Assembly (NCBI GenBank): GCA_031254175.1
Contig: JAIRUY010000202.1
Coordinates: 1 to 8,627 of the forward strand
Origin: Treponema sp.
Lineage (GTDB): Bacteria > Spirochaetota > Spirochaetia > Treponematales > Breznakiellaceae
DNA: 8,627 nucleotides
Direction: 5' to 3'
Every line of letters begins with the position of its first letter. Within the stretch, counting starts at the first letter, position 1. This document shows positions 1-7,228 of this stretch, piece after piece. The notes below the pieces were generated by a model. It saw nothing but the letters and a program-made list of their open reading frames with translations. It was not told where the DNA came from and ran no database searches. The position numbers and the translations under genes were made by a program.

Positions 1-68
1 ATTTTTCTTTCGATTTTCATGGGGGATTATTAAGATTTACATTTGACAGCCAATGATATCGCATATAT

Positions 69-103
69 CCTTCATATTAAGTATGGAAAAATGAAGGTTT
101 TTT
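69..103 (+). terminator. Possible intrinsic terminator of an upstream gene
   Basis: CCTTCAT (69-75) and ATGAAGG (91-97) form a perfect 7-bp inverted repeat around a 15-nt loop, and six T residues (98-103) follow directly. This is the layout of a Rho-independent terminator on the + strand. The stem is short, AT-rich and has a long loop, so it would be weak. No upstream gene can be identified: all three + frames close by position 54, which would fit the tail of a gene ending just before this hairpin. Confidence 0.35.
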
Positions 104-154
104 GTCAACTTCCTTCAAAATTGGGGTCAATATAAAAATGTTCTGATTTTATGT

Positions 155-183
155 TTGATTTTTTACTTATCAAATATCATAAT
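155..183 (+). promoter_or_regulatory. Candidate sigma70 promoter for the kinase/cyclase operon
   Basis: TTGATT (155-160) and CATAAT (178-183) are separated by exactly 17 bp, matching the -35 and -10 consensus at four and five of six positions. Transcription would start near position 190, giving a leader of about 55 nt before the kinase start at 246. The region is strongly AT-rich, so chance matches are likely. A TTGACA at 43-48 has no good -10 at normal spacing. Confidence 0.45.
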
Positions 184-245
184 TATGTAATGCAATACTA
201 TACAAAACCAAGAATTGTTCGGTATTTTTTATATAGAGAGGTGTT

Positions 246-3200
246 ATGTTTAAGGGAAAAAAAATAAAACGATCTGCAAGTCTAAAAACAAAAATTGTTG
301 TTTATACAATAATCTCAGTATTGATCAGCATTTCCATAATATGCTCTGTTTTGATGGTTTCCTTGTTTAAATCGCAGCATCAATTGGCAGAGACAAAATT
401 TATTCATATCGGAAGCAAGTATTCAGGGATTTTTCAGACTAATATAAACAATGTTATTGATTATTTGTCAATCGTAGAGAGGCTTCTGGAATTTTATCAC
501 AATGAGGGAACTGTCAGCAGGGAGTTTTTACAAAAATCACTGTTTGGAATTATTGATTTATACCAGAACATATACAGTTCTGTTGTTTTTTACAATGTTG
601 ACGGAGAGGCAATATACCTTAGGGAACCTGTTGATAATGATTTGGATTTTCTTTTGTATGGCTTTGCAGAAGTCAAAACAAAAAATGCTCCTGTCTACAC
701 TTCATCGGTCTTTACGGACCTGGACGGAAATAAAATCCCCATAGTTTACATAATATTTCCGCTCCATGACAGACACAATAATTTTATTGGAGCGGTTACA
801 GCCGGAGTATGCCTTGATAATCTCTATACGCAGCTTAAGGGCGAAGAAATATTACATATACATACAGGTAATATCGCGATTGTAAATGACAAAAGGCAGA
901 TAATTTTCAGCCACAGATTTTTGGATGTTGGCATAGAATTGGATGATTTGGGATTTTCTCAGCCTTTGCCGGACGAATCAGAAAACGTCAGAATCGCAGA
1001 AATGAGATCGCCGGTGAGTAATAAAAATGTTCTGCTGATGGTTAAACCCATATATTTTCCCCAGCTTGGCAACTGGTTTTATATTTGTGTTTCTGCTCAC
1101 ATTGATGAAATCGATGCCGGAAAAATCCATATAATGACTTTTACCGTAGTTTTCAGTGTGATAAATGCTGTTATTATTGCTTTGTTTTTATATTATCTGA
1201 TAGGCGTAATGTTAAAACCAATAAGCGAATTCAAGGAAGCCGCCGAAAAAATCGCGAAGGACGGAGATTACAGTTTAAGAATAAAAGGTGAATATAAAAA
1301 CGAGTTTGGTCTTCTGAAGACCGCTGCAAATGTAATGCTCGATCGTATCAATGTATACATGAGAGAGTCTGCAAACTCGCTTGATGTTCTGAAAAATATA
1401 TTAAACGGTATTGATACATTTATATATGTCTCCGAGCCCAAAACAGGAAAAATACTTTTTATAAATGAGCAGATGAAAAAAGCCTTCAATATTAAAGGTA
1501 ACGAGGCTATCGGAAAATACTGCTTTAAAATTATCCGGGGCCTTAAAGAGAAGTGTGTATTTTGTCGCTGCGACGAGCTGGAAAAAGAGCCTGATAAAGC
1601 AATTGTATGGGAAGAACACGATTACAGAATAAAACGTGATATTCGCCATACGGATCTTCTTATCGACTGGCCTGGTTATGACAAAGTGTATATGCAGAGC
1701 GCAATCGATATAACGGATATAAAGAGAATTTCACAAGAAAAACATAAAGCGGAAGAAACATCAAGAATGAAATCCGCTTTTCTTGCTAATATGAGTCATG
1801 AAATAAGAACCCCAATGCATGGAATTATTGGATTCTCGGAACTTGCTCTTGATGACAATATATCTCCCAGTACAAGGAATTATTTAACAAAAATCAAAGC
1901 CAGCGCCGAAAGTCTTCTGCAGATTATTAACGATATTCTTGATGTGTCAAAAATAGAAGCCGGAAAAATGCGATTGGAAAGGATTCCTTTTGACATAGTA
2001 GAAGTTATCAAACTTTGCCGGATAGTTATTTCTCCAAAAGCCGAGGAAAAGGGACTGGCTTTATATTGCTATGCCGAACCGTCAATCGGCAGGCTTTTAA
2101 TCGGCGATCCCACAAAGCTGCGTCAAATCCTTCTTAACCTTCTGTCCAATGCCGTTAAATTTACAAATACGGGAGTGGTAAAACTTCTCGTCGCTGTCAA
2201 ATATAAAACTGAGAACAACGCTACATTGCATTTTGAAGTCAAAGACAGCGGTATTGGAATGACTCCCAAACAAATGAGCAGGATATTTCATCCTTTTGAA
2301 CAGGGGGACGACTCTACAAAACGCAAATACGGCGGAACAGGGCTTGGTCTTGTTATTACCAAAAAATTTGTTGAACTTATGGGCGGCAAACTGAATGTTG
2401 AAAGCGGTTTAGGTATTGGCAGCAAATTCAGCTTTGAGTTATCTTTTGAAACAGCAGATATGACCAATGTTAATTTGCAAAAAAGCAGTATGGCAGCCAT
2501 TGGCAAGAAGCCAGTTTTTGAAGGCGAAATTCTGGTTTGTGAAGATAATGATTTAAACCAACAGGTTATATGCGACCATCTTTCAAAGGTAGGACTTAAA
2601 ACAGTTATAGCAGAGAATGGCAAAGAAGGTTCAAATCTTGTAAAAAAACGCATTCATAATGACGAAAAACCTTTTGATCTGATCTTTATGGATATTCATA
2701 TGCCGGAAATGGACGGTCTTGAGGCCGCAAAAATAATTACAGAGGCAGGCAGTACTACGCCGATCGTCGCTTTGACCGCAAACGTTATGCTTAACGACAG
2801 AGAGGCGTATTTTAAATCGGGGATGCAATATTGTTTATCAAAACCGTTTGCGACAGAAGAATTGTGGTCATGTTTGTTAAATTTTTTGACTCCTGTCAGT
2901 GCAACACCATGGAAAAATGCAGATGATGTTGAAGATGATCATAATGCGGAGCTGATAACAACTTTTGTCAACAGTAATCAAAACACTTTTGCGGACATAA
3001 ACAACGCTCTTAAAGCTGGAAACATTGTACTTGCACACAGACTGGTTCATACATTAAAGGGAGTTGCGGGTATAGTCGGCAGGACAAGGCTTGCGGAAGC
3101 TGCCCTTGTCCTTGAACAGTCTCTGGCTGCAGACAATGTTGAGTATCTGGAAGAAAAAATGAATGTCCTTGACCGGGAGTTAAACGCCGCGTTGAGGGAA

Positions 3201-3467
3201 CTTACCCCCGTCATGAATGAATATCTGGAAAAAACCAGTAAAAGAACCGGGGATTTGCCGTTAGATAAAGAGAATTTGCTGAAACTTCTTACAGAACTGG
3301 ATATACTACTTGCATCAAGCAGTTATGATAGTATAGATTATATAAAGGATCTGAGAATGATTCCTGAAATGAAACAGTTGACGGAACAGGTTGAAAACAT
3401 GAACTTCAGGCAAGCGCGGGAAACCCTTGCTGCTATTAAGCTTCAAATGGAGAAGGGCGATGGATAA
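246..3467 (+). CDS. Membrane hybrid sensor histidine kinase (Cache-like, HAMP, PAS, HisKA, HATPase, REC, Hpt)
   Basis: A 1073-residue inner-membrane sensor kinase carrying most of a phosphorelay in one chain. Two membrane segments (about 16-41 and 296-323) flank an extracytoplasmic region resembling a double-Cache sensor; its ligand is unknown. A HAMP linker (about 324-372) leads to a PAS-like region (about 380-490) containing a cysteine cluster (Cys426, Cys437, Cys440, Cys442). The HisKA box NMSHEIRTP has the phospho-acceptor His518. The ATPase domain shows the N box (Asn635), DSGIGM (from Asp667) and GGTGLGL (696-702). A receiver domain follows with Asp816 and Lys866, then an Hpt domain with HTLKG (His935). 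The last ~70 residues resemble the helical tail often seen after Hpt domains in such kinases. The ATG at 246 is preceded by AGAGAGGTG. The stop overlaps the start of the downstream cyclase gene, its likely partner. All catalytic residues checked are present. Confidence 0.95.
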   Translation: MFKGKKIKRSASLKTKIVVYTIISVLISISIICSVLMVSLFKSQHQLAETKFIHIGSKYSGIFQTNINNVIDYLSIVERLLEFYHNEGTVSREFLQKSLFGIIDLYQNIYSSVVFYNVDGEAIYLREPVDNDLDFLLYGFAEVKTKNAPVYTSSVFTDLDGNKIPIVYIIFPLHDRHNNFIGAVTAGVCLDNLYTQLKGEEILHIHTGNIAIVNDKRQIIFSHRFLDVGIELDDLGFSQPLPDESENVRIAEMRSPVSNKNVLLMVKPIYFPQLGNWFYICVSAHIDEIDAGKIHIMTFTVVFSVINAVIIALFLYYLIGVMLKPISEFKEAAEKIAKDGDYSLRIKGEYKNEFGLLKTAANVMLDRINVYMRESANSLDVLKNILNGIDTFIYVSEPKTGKILFINEQMKKAFNIKGNEAIGKYCFKIIRGLKEKCVFCRCDELEKEPDKAIVWEEHDYRIKRDIRHTDLLIDWPGYDKVYMQSAIDITDIKRISQEKHKAEETSRMKSAFLANMSHEIRTPMHGIIGFSELALDDNISPSTRNYLTKIKASAESLLQIINDILDVSKIEAGKMRLERIPFDIVEVIKLCRIVISPKAEEKGLALYCYAEPSIGRLLIGDPTKLRQILLNLLSNAVKFTNTGVVKLLVAVKYKTENNATLHFEVKDSGIGMTPKQMSRIFHPFEQGDDSTKRKYGGTGLGLVITKKFVELMGGKLNVESGLGIGSKFSFELSFETADMTNVNLQKSSMAAIGKKPVFEGEILVCEDNDLNQQVICDHLSKVGLKTVIAENGKEGSNLVKKRIHNDEKPFDLIFMDIHMPEMDGLEAAKIITEAGSTTPIVALTANVMLNDREAYFKSGMQYCLSKPFATEELWSCLLNFLTPVSATPWKNADDVEDDHNAELITTFVNSNQNTFADINNALKAGNIVLAHRLVHTLKGVAGIVGRTRLAEAALVLEQSLAADNVEYLEEKMNVLDRELNAALRELTPVMNEYLEKTSKRTGDLPLDKENLLKLLTELDILLASSSYDSIDYIKDLRMIPEMKQLTEQVENMNFRQARETLAAIKLQMEKGDG

Positions 3468-4359
3468 CAGGGTTAAAAAGATCCTTGTAGTTGATGATGA
3501 GAAAATGAATATTGCCACATTGGCTCAGTTCCTGAAACCGCAATATGAAATTATCGTTGCTGTAGACGGCCCCTCGGCGCTTGAAGTGGCCGAAACACAG
3601 TCGCCGGATTTAATCTTACTTGACGTAGTTATGCCGGACATGAACGGCTTTGAGGTTCTTGCCAAACTTAAATATTCCGCAGTTACCATCAATATTCCTG
3701 TTATTTTTATTACAGGGCTTGACAGTGCCAAAGATGAGGAAAAAGGCTTGCTGCTCGGCGCTGTAGATTATATTGCCAAGCCGTTTAATAAATCAGTTGT
3801 AAAGGCGAGAATCAATACACATATAAAAATGGCTGAATATATTCATACAATAGAAAAACTTTGTTTGCTTGATGCACTGACAGGGCTTCCGAACAGACGA
3901 GGTTTTGACTCAAGGTTTGATCTTGAGCTGGCGCGTGCCCACAGGGACAAAACGCCGCTTGGAGTAATTTTGTTGGATATAGACAGATTTAAACTGTATA
4001 ATGACACATACGGGCATCCGCAGGGGGATGTTTTATTAAAATCAATTGCAAATGTCCTGCATGAAACAGTCAGCAGATCAGTTGACTTTACCTCCAGATG
4101 GGGCGGTGAAGAATTTATTGTACTGCTGCCAAGTACCGACAAAGAAGGTACGGGAAAAATCGCCGAACAAATTCGTAATAACGTCAAAAAAACAATTGTG
4201 CCATACGCCGATGGAATTAGTACTTCCGTAACCGTTAGCATTGGCGGCGTTTCTGTCATTCCAGATGACGGCTATTCGTCTGCCGCCTTTGTATCCTGTG
4301 TCGACAAACTGCTTTATAAAGCAAAGGACAACGGCAGGGATCAAGTATGCATGGGTTAA
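3460..4359 (+). CDS. Response regulator with diguanylate cyclase output (REC-GGDEF)
   Basis: A 299-residue cytoplasmic protein predicted to make cyclic di-GMP from two GTP when phosphorylated. The N-terminal receiver has the acidic pair Asp12/Asp13, phospho-acceptor Asp55 (in LILLDVVMPDMNG) and Lys107. After a short helix comes the GGDEF domain, with LTGLPNRR, DIDRFKLYND and YGHPQGD motifs and the active-site signature GGEEF (215-219), a common active variant. RSVD (206-209), five residues upstream of GGEEF, is an RxxD inhibitory site, so product feedback is likely. I chose the ATG at 3460 because GGAG (3449-3452) lies at good spacing and the receiver fold begins at once; an upstream TTG at 3427 would only add 11 residues overlapping the kinase. 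The 8-bp overlap with the kinase gene implies translational coupling and a cognate pair. The architecture resembles PleD/WspR-type regulators, with a single receiver. Confidence 0.95.
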   Translation: MDNRVKKILVVDDEKMNIATLAQFLKPQYEIIVAVDGPSALEVAETQSPDLILLDVVMPDMNGFEVLAKLKYSAVTINIPVIFITGLDSAKDEEKGLLLGAVDYIAKPFNKSVVKARINTHIKMAEYIHTIEKLCLLDALTGLPNRRGFDSRFDLELARAHRDKTPLGVILLDIDRFKLYNDTYGHPQGDVLLKSIANVLHETVSRSVDFTSRWGGEEFIVLLPSTDKEGTGKIAEQIRNNVKKTIVPYADGISTSVTVSIGGVSVIPDDGYSSAAFVSCVDKLLYKAKDNGRDQVCMG

Positions 4360-4368
4360 AGAAAATCG

Positions 4369-6525
4369 TTATTTTTCTGTAAGTTCTCCCTGAGCAACAA
4401 GCTTTGCTATTAACTCATGATCGTTATTTTCAATAGCCTTGACAATGTCTGTAGACATGGCGGCGAGCATATTGATGTCATACCTGAGTTTGTCTGTCAG
4501 AGACAGCATTAAAGCGTAATCTGTTTTTACTACATTACTGTGTTCTTTAAGAGTTGCCAGCGCGCCGGTTATACCGGAACTTTTTGCGGACAGCTCGGTT
4601 AAGGTATCAATCAACTCGGTCATTATGCTGCCAAAATCATTAATTTCTTCAGACATGGTGTTGATTGAAGCACCTGCGTCACCTGAACGCTTGGAAGCAG
4701 CATTGATGCCGGCAATTATGGCAGACAGAGTCTGGGAAATATTGCGCGAGTTTTCTCTTGTTGTCTCAGAAAGACGGCGGATTTCATCCGCTACTACGGC
4801 AAAACCTTTACCTGCATTTCCGGCATGGGCTGCTTCTATGGCGGCGTTCATTGAAAGCAGATTGGTATTGGACGCAATAACACTAATGATTTTAATTGCC
4901 GATCCGATTCCGTCTATAGATTGGGAAATATTCTGAACTGCGTTATTTGTTTCTTTCATCGCTTCTTGGCTTTTGGAGGCGTTTTCGATCAATGCCTGTA
5001 CAGAGTCTTTCTTTTTCCGTGAGAATTCAGATGTGTTTTTCAGCGCAGTTACCATTTCTTCCGTTACTGCTGTCGAGTCGTCCACAGATTCACACTGAAT
5101 ATTAATTCTTAAATTCAATTTTTCAACAAGATCATTGATATTTTCGATTACGCCAAGCGCACGGTTAATATGCAGTTTAAGCTGGTTGTTGATATACACG
5201 GTAGTATTTTTTTCTTCTTCAAGCAGTTTAAGATTGTAATGCGCACAATTCCCTGGTTTGTTTAGGTTATTAAAAATTGCTGTAGCCATTGATTTACAGC
5301 TTCCGTAGCCGCACGCTGTGCAATCGTAAACGTCTGCATCACTGTATTTTTCCATAGTTTTATAAATTTCTGTCAGCTCTTGTTCGTTGGGGCGTGTTAA
5401 ACTGTAATTTCCGGAAAGATTTTTGTACGTTCTGTTATACAACCCTTTTTTCCAAAAACGGTTTAATTTTTTGTTGTATTTTTTTAATCGCTTTTCCTGA
5501 TTCCTTGGGTTTATCTTTTTTTCAAGCTCTTCAATACGTTTTTTAACCGGAAATTCCAATTCGTCCAGATTTCCATGGGCGCTCCCTGTGCCGGTTCCTC
5601 CATTACAGCCAAACTCGCAGTTAAGGCAGTCTATAAGCAGCGGAAACTCAATGTTTGGTTTGTCTATCAGGTGGGCAAGCCCCCTTAAATACGGGTAGAT
5701 TGTATGTGTCCCCTCAATTTTTCTTGTATTTCTTCTGATCCCCGGTACAAAACGTTCAGCAGTATCAAGAAGGCCTCCGGGAGTAGAAAATCCTGCCGCC
5801 CGCTCCGCCTGCATTCCCTCATACTCAATGACCGGAAAAGTTGAAAGGTTAACTCTTTTTCTTTCCAGCGCGGCTTTCAGGGCAGACATGGTAACGTTGT
5901 AATCCACGAGACCGGTTTCATCAAATTCCCTTTTTTTCGCAATACAGGGAGAAATCACCGCTATTTTACAATCTTTATACGCAGTAAAATATTCTCTGAT
6001 CATTTTTACCGTGTGCAGCATCGGGCTGTCAGCAGGCGCAAGATAAGGTATTAAATTCGGATGATAAAGTTCAACATAACTGACAATTGCGGGGCAGGGC
6101 TGCGCGATTACTGTCCTCGGTTTTTCTGCCTTTATATAATTCAGATAGGATACAACGGTAAGTTCCGCGCCGAAACTGACATCAAAAAAAGCTTTAACCC
6201 CCAAAGACTTAAGATAGCCGTTTAACCTTAGAAAAGTGTCGGGAAAAACCGATGCGACAGCAGGCGCCACAACAGCGATCATGCTTTTTCCCTGTTTAAT
6301 ATCCTCAAAAAAACAATTGGTATCATCTATTGGTATCCTTGCTTTATGAGAGCACACAGTAATGCAGCACCCGCAGCCAATACAAAGGTTATGATTAACA
6401 TTAAGCTTTTTTCCCGAACCGTCCATGCAATATTTAACGGGACATGCGGTTATGCATGCATAGCAGTTAATGCATCTTTCTTCATCAATTTCTATAACAT
6501 GAGATAGACTACCTTTATTGTCCAT
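4369..6525 (-). CDS. Soluble chemoreceptor with ferredoxin and [FeFe]-hydrogenase-like sensor module
   Basis: A 718-residue protein with no membrane segment. Residues 18-58 hold two ferredoxin-type [4Fe-4S] motifs (Cys18/21/24/28 and Cys48/51/54/58). Residues ~80-320 match the [FeFe]-hydrogenase large-subunit domain. The four H-cluster cubane ligands are recognisable as Cys144 (QPCPA), Cys194 (SPCIAKKRE) and Cys303/Cys307 (CEFGCNGG). Lys197 and Glu200 also fit catalytic positions, but the proton-relay cysteine before Cys144 is Pro143. A charged linker leads to a further Fe-S motif (Cys402/405/410/427). From about 430 the chain is an MCP signalling domain whose hairpin tip contains AAIEAAHAGNAGKGFAVVAD (Glu564). 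Such fusions are read as H2 or redox sensors signalling to CheA/CheW, not as metabolic hydrogenases; no CheA or CheW gene is in the window. The ATG at 6525 follows a GAGGGAG ribosome site. It sits 19 bp after the receiver gene, so the two are probably one operon. Confidence 0.9.
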   Translation of the reverse strand: MDNKGSLSHVIEIDEERCINCYACITACPVKYCMDGSGKKLNVNHNLCIGCGCCITVCSHKARIPIDDTNCFFEDIKQGKSMIAVVAPAVASVFPDTFLRLNGYLKSLGVKAFFDVSFGAELTVVSYLNYIKAEKPRTVIAQPCPAIVSYVELYHPNLIPYLAPADSPMLHTVKMIREYFTAYKDCKIAVISPCIAKKREFDETGLVDYNVTMSALKAALERKRVNLSTFPVIEYEGMQAERAAGFSTPGGLLDTAERFVPGIRRNTRKIEGTHTIYPYLRGLAHLIDKPNIEFPLLIDCLNCEFGCNGGTGTGSAHGNLDELEFPVKKRIEELEKKINPRNQEKRLKKYNKKLNRFWKKGLYNRTYKNLSGNYSLTRPNEQELTEIYKTMEKYSDADVYDCTACGYGSCKSMATAIFNNLNKPGNCAHYNLKLLEEEKNTTVYINNQLKLHINRALGVIENINDLVEKLNLRINIQCESVDDSTAVTEEMVTALKNTSEFSRKKKDSVQALIENASKSQEAMKETNNAVQNISQSIDGIGSAIKIISVIASNTNLLSMNAAIEAAHAGNAGKGFAVVADEIRRLSETTRENSRNISQTLSAIIAGINAASKRSGDAGASINTMSEEINDFGSIMTELIDTLTELSAKSSGITGALATLKEHSNVVKTDYALMLSLTDKLRYDINMLAAMSTDIVKAIENNDHELIAKLVAQGELTEK

Positions 6526-6544
6526 GCGCTCCCTCGTAAAAAAA

Positions 6545-6922
6545 TTATTGTCTGGCAGTAACAGATCTGTCTATTAAATCAATCAATTCTTCTGATTTTA
6601 CCGGTTTGGACAGAACACCGTTAGCGCTGGAATTTCTGGCTTTTTTTAAAAATTCTTCTCCGGTATTGCCGCTGATGATTATTATTGGCGTTTCAATATA
6701 GCTTGGAATTCTTCTTATATCATCAAGGAATTCGAAACCGGAAATATTCGGCATTTCAATATCCAGAAGAATGACATCCACACGGTTCTTGTTTAAATAG
6801 CTTATTGCCTCTGATGCGGCCTTTACAACCCGAAGATCATACCTCGGAACCAGCATACTATTAAACTCATTAAGCTGCTGGACTTGATCATCAATTGCCA
6901 GCACAATCTTTTTTTCTTCCAT
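6545..6922 (-). CDS. Stand-alone receiver-domain response regulator
   Basis: A 125-residue single-domain receiver with no output domain. Visible conserved residues are the acidic pair Asp11/Asp12, phospho-acceptor Asp54 (in VILLDIEMPN), Ser84 in the Thr/Ser switch position and Lys106 (SKP). It lacks the aromatic residue three positions before this lysine (Val103 instead) that CheY uses to engage the motor, so it may be a phosphate shuttle or sink, or act on another partner, instead of a classical CheY. I chose the ATG at 6920-6922 because the receiver fold begins there and GGAGG (6935-6939) lies upstream, though the spacing (12 nt) is rather long. The frame stays open to 7180, but that extension runs through a promoter and palindromes and resembles no protein. 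The gene comes first in an operon with the hydrogenase-like chemoreceptor, suggesting they share a pathway. Confidence 0.92.
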   Translation of the reverse strand: MEEKKIVLAIDDQVQQLNEFNSMLVPRYDLRVVKAASEAISYLNKNRVDVILLDIEMPNISGFEFLDDIRRIPSYIETPIIIISGNTGEEFLKKARNSSANGVLSKPVKSEELIDLIDRSVTARQ

Positions 6923-6939
6923 AAATAAAGAATACCTCC

Positions 6940-6979
6940 AGATACTTGAAAAACATACCGTTGTCTGTTTAAAGTATCT
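6940..6979 (-). promoter_or_regulatory. Inverted repeat abutting the receiver-gene ribosome site
   Basis: Read on the - strand, AGATACTT (6979-6972) and AAGTATCT (6947-6940) are perfect 8-bp complements around a 24-nt loop. The 3' arm ends directly against the GGAGG Shine-Dalgarno sequence (6939-6935). Folding could therefore affect ribosome access or set its boundary. The stem is AT-rich with a long loop, so stability is modest. Confidence 0.35.
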
Positions 6980-6988
6980 TTGACATTG

Positions 6989-7094
6989 GACTTGTGAGAC
7001 AACTCGGTTAGCTGTCTCACAAGTCTTGCAAAATGCGTAACATTTTGCTGTTTTAAAACGGAAGTTGTTCAGAAACTGAAGTTTCCGAACAACT
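6989..7094 (-). ncRNA. Three-hairpin structured RNA leader (unassigned family)
   Basis: On the - strand three hairpins lie in a row. Hairpin A pairs 7094-7080 with 7077-7063: 15 complementary positions including one G-U, in practice closing on a UUCA loop. Hairpin B pairs 7048-7041 with 7035-7028 (8 bp, plus a U-G pair). Hairpin C pairs 7025-7013 with 7001-6989 (13 bp), extended inward by G-U, C-G and U-A to a five-base AACCG loop. A and B are linked by 14 nt containing the palindrome GTTTTAAAAC (7050-7059); B and C by two. None is followed by a U tract, so intrinsic terminators are unlikely. In each hairpin one pair is G-U in the - strand RNA but A-C in the + strand RNA, favouring - strand transcription. 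It begins about 9 nt after the predicted start site. It may be a cis-regulatory leader or an interspersed palindromic repeat; I cannot match it to a known riboswitch. Confidence 0.55.
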
Positions 7095-7109
7095 CTATTA
7101 TATGTCATA

Positions 7110-7138
7110 ATTATAAACGTAAATAGTGAAAATTTCAA
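7110..7138 (-). promoter_or_regulatory. Near-consensus sigma70 promoter for the receiver/chemoreceptor operon
   Basis: On the - strand TTGAAA (7138-7133) and TATAAT (7115-7110) are separated by exactly 17 bp: a perfect -10 and a five-of-six -35. Transcription is predicted to start near 7103, giving a leader of about 181 nt before the receiver start at 6922, almost all of it taken up by hairpins. A second TATAAT (7102-7097) lacks a good -35. Confidence 0.75.
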
Positions 7139-7228
7139 GCAAACATTATGTGTTTTTGCATGGATAGAGAGGCAATACAATGGGACATGCTTTGAGGCAT
7201 TGTTAAAACTTCAGGCTGCGGGAAAATG
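7139..7228. other. Intergenic DNA after the DNA methyltransferase gene
   Basis: No gene is seen here. The only structure is a weak inverted repeat, ACAATG (7177-7182) and CATTGT (7198-7203), with no T tract in the direction of methyltransferase transcription. No convincing terminator for the methyltransferase operon is visible, so some readthrough into the receiver operon is possible. Confidence 0.4.

Noticed and set aside
1..20. Possible divergent gene start (ATG at 20-18 on the - strand)
   Set aside because: Only six codons are visible and no ribosome site precedes it; it cannot be supported.
3427..3459. TTG start for the cyclase
   Set aside because: It adds 11 residues not related to the receiver fold and enlarges the overlap; the ATG at 3460 has a good GGAG.
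4360..4380. AT-rich inverted repeat (AGAAAA/TTTTCT) between the convergent stops as a bidirectional terminator
   Set aside because: The arms are nearly pure A/T, short and imperfect, so the hairpin would not be stable.
4625..4936. 103-codon + strand open frame opposite the chemoreceptor signalling domain
   Set aside because: It is a shadow of the conserved MCP coding sequence, with no recognisable product.
6989..7094. CRISPR array, IS end or tRNA in the palindromic intergenic stretch
   Set aside because: There are no equal-length direct repeats with spacers, no transposase or target-site duplication, and no cloverleaf with a T-loop motif; it is best read as successive hairpins.
6923..7180. 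N-terminal extension of the receiver gene, whose frame stays open to 7180
   Set aside because: It covers a near-consensus promoter and three hairpins, has no recognisable protein features, and the receiver fold begins at the ATG at 6922, which has GGAGG upstream.
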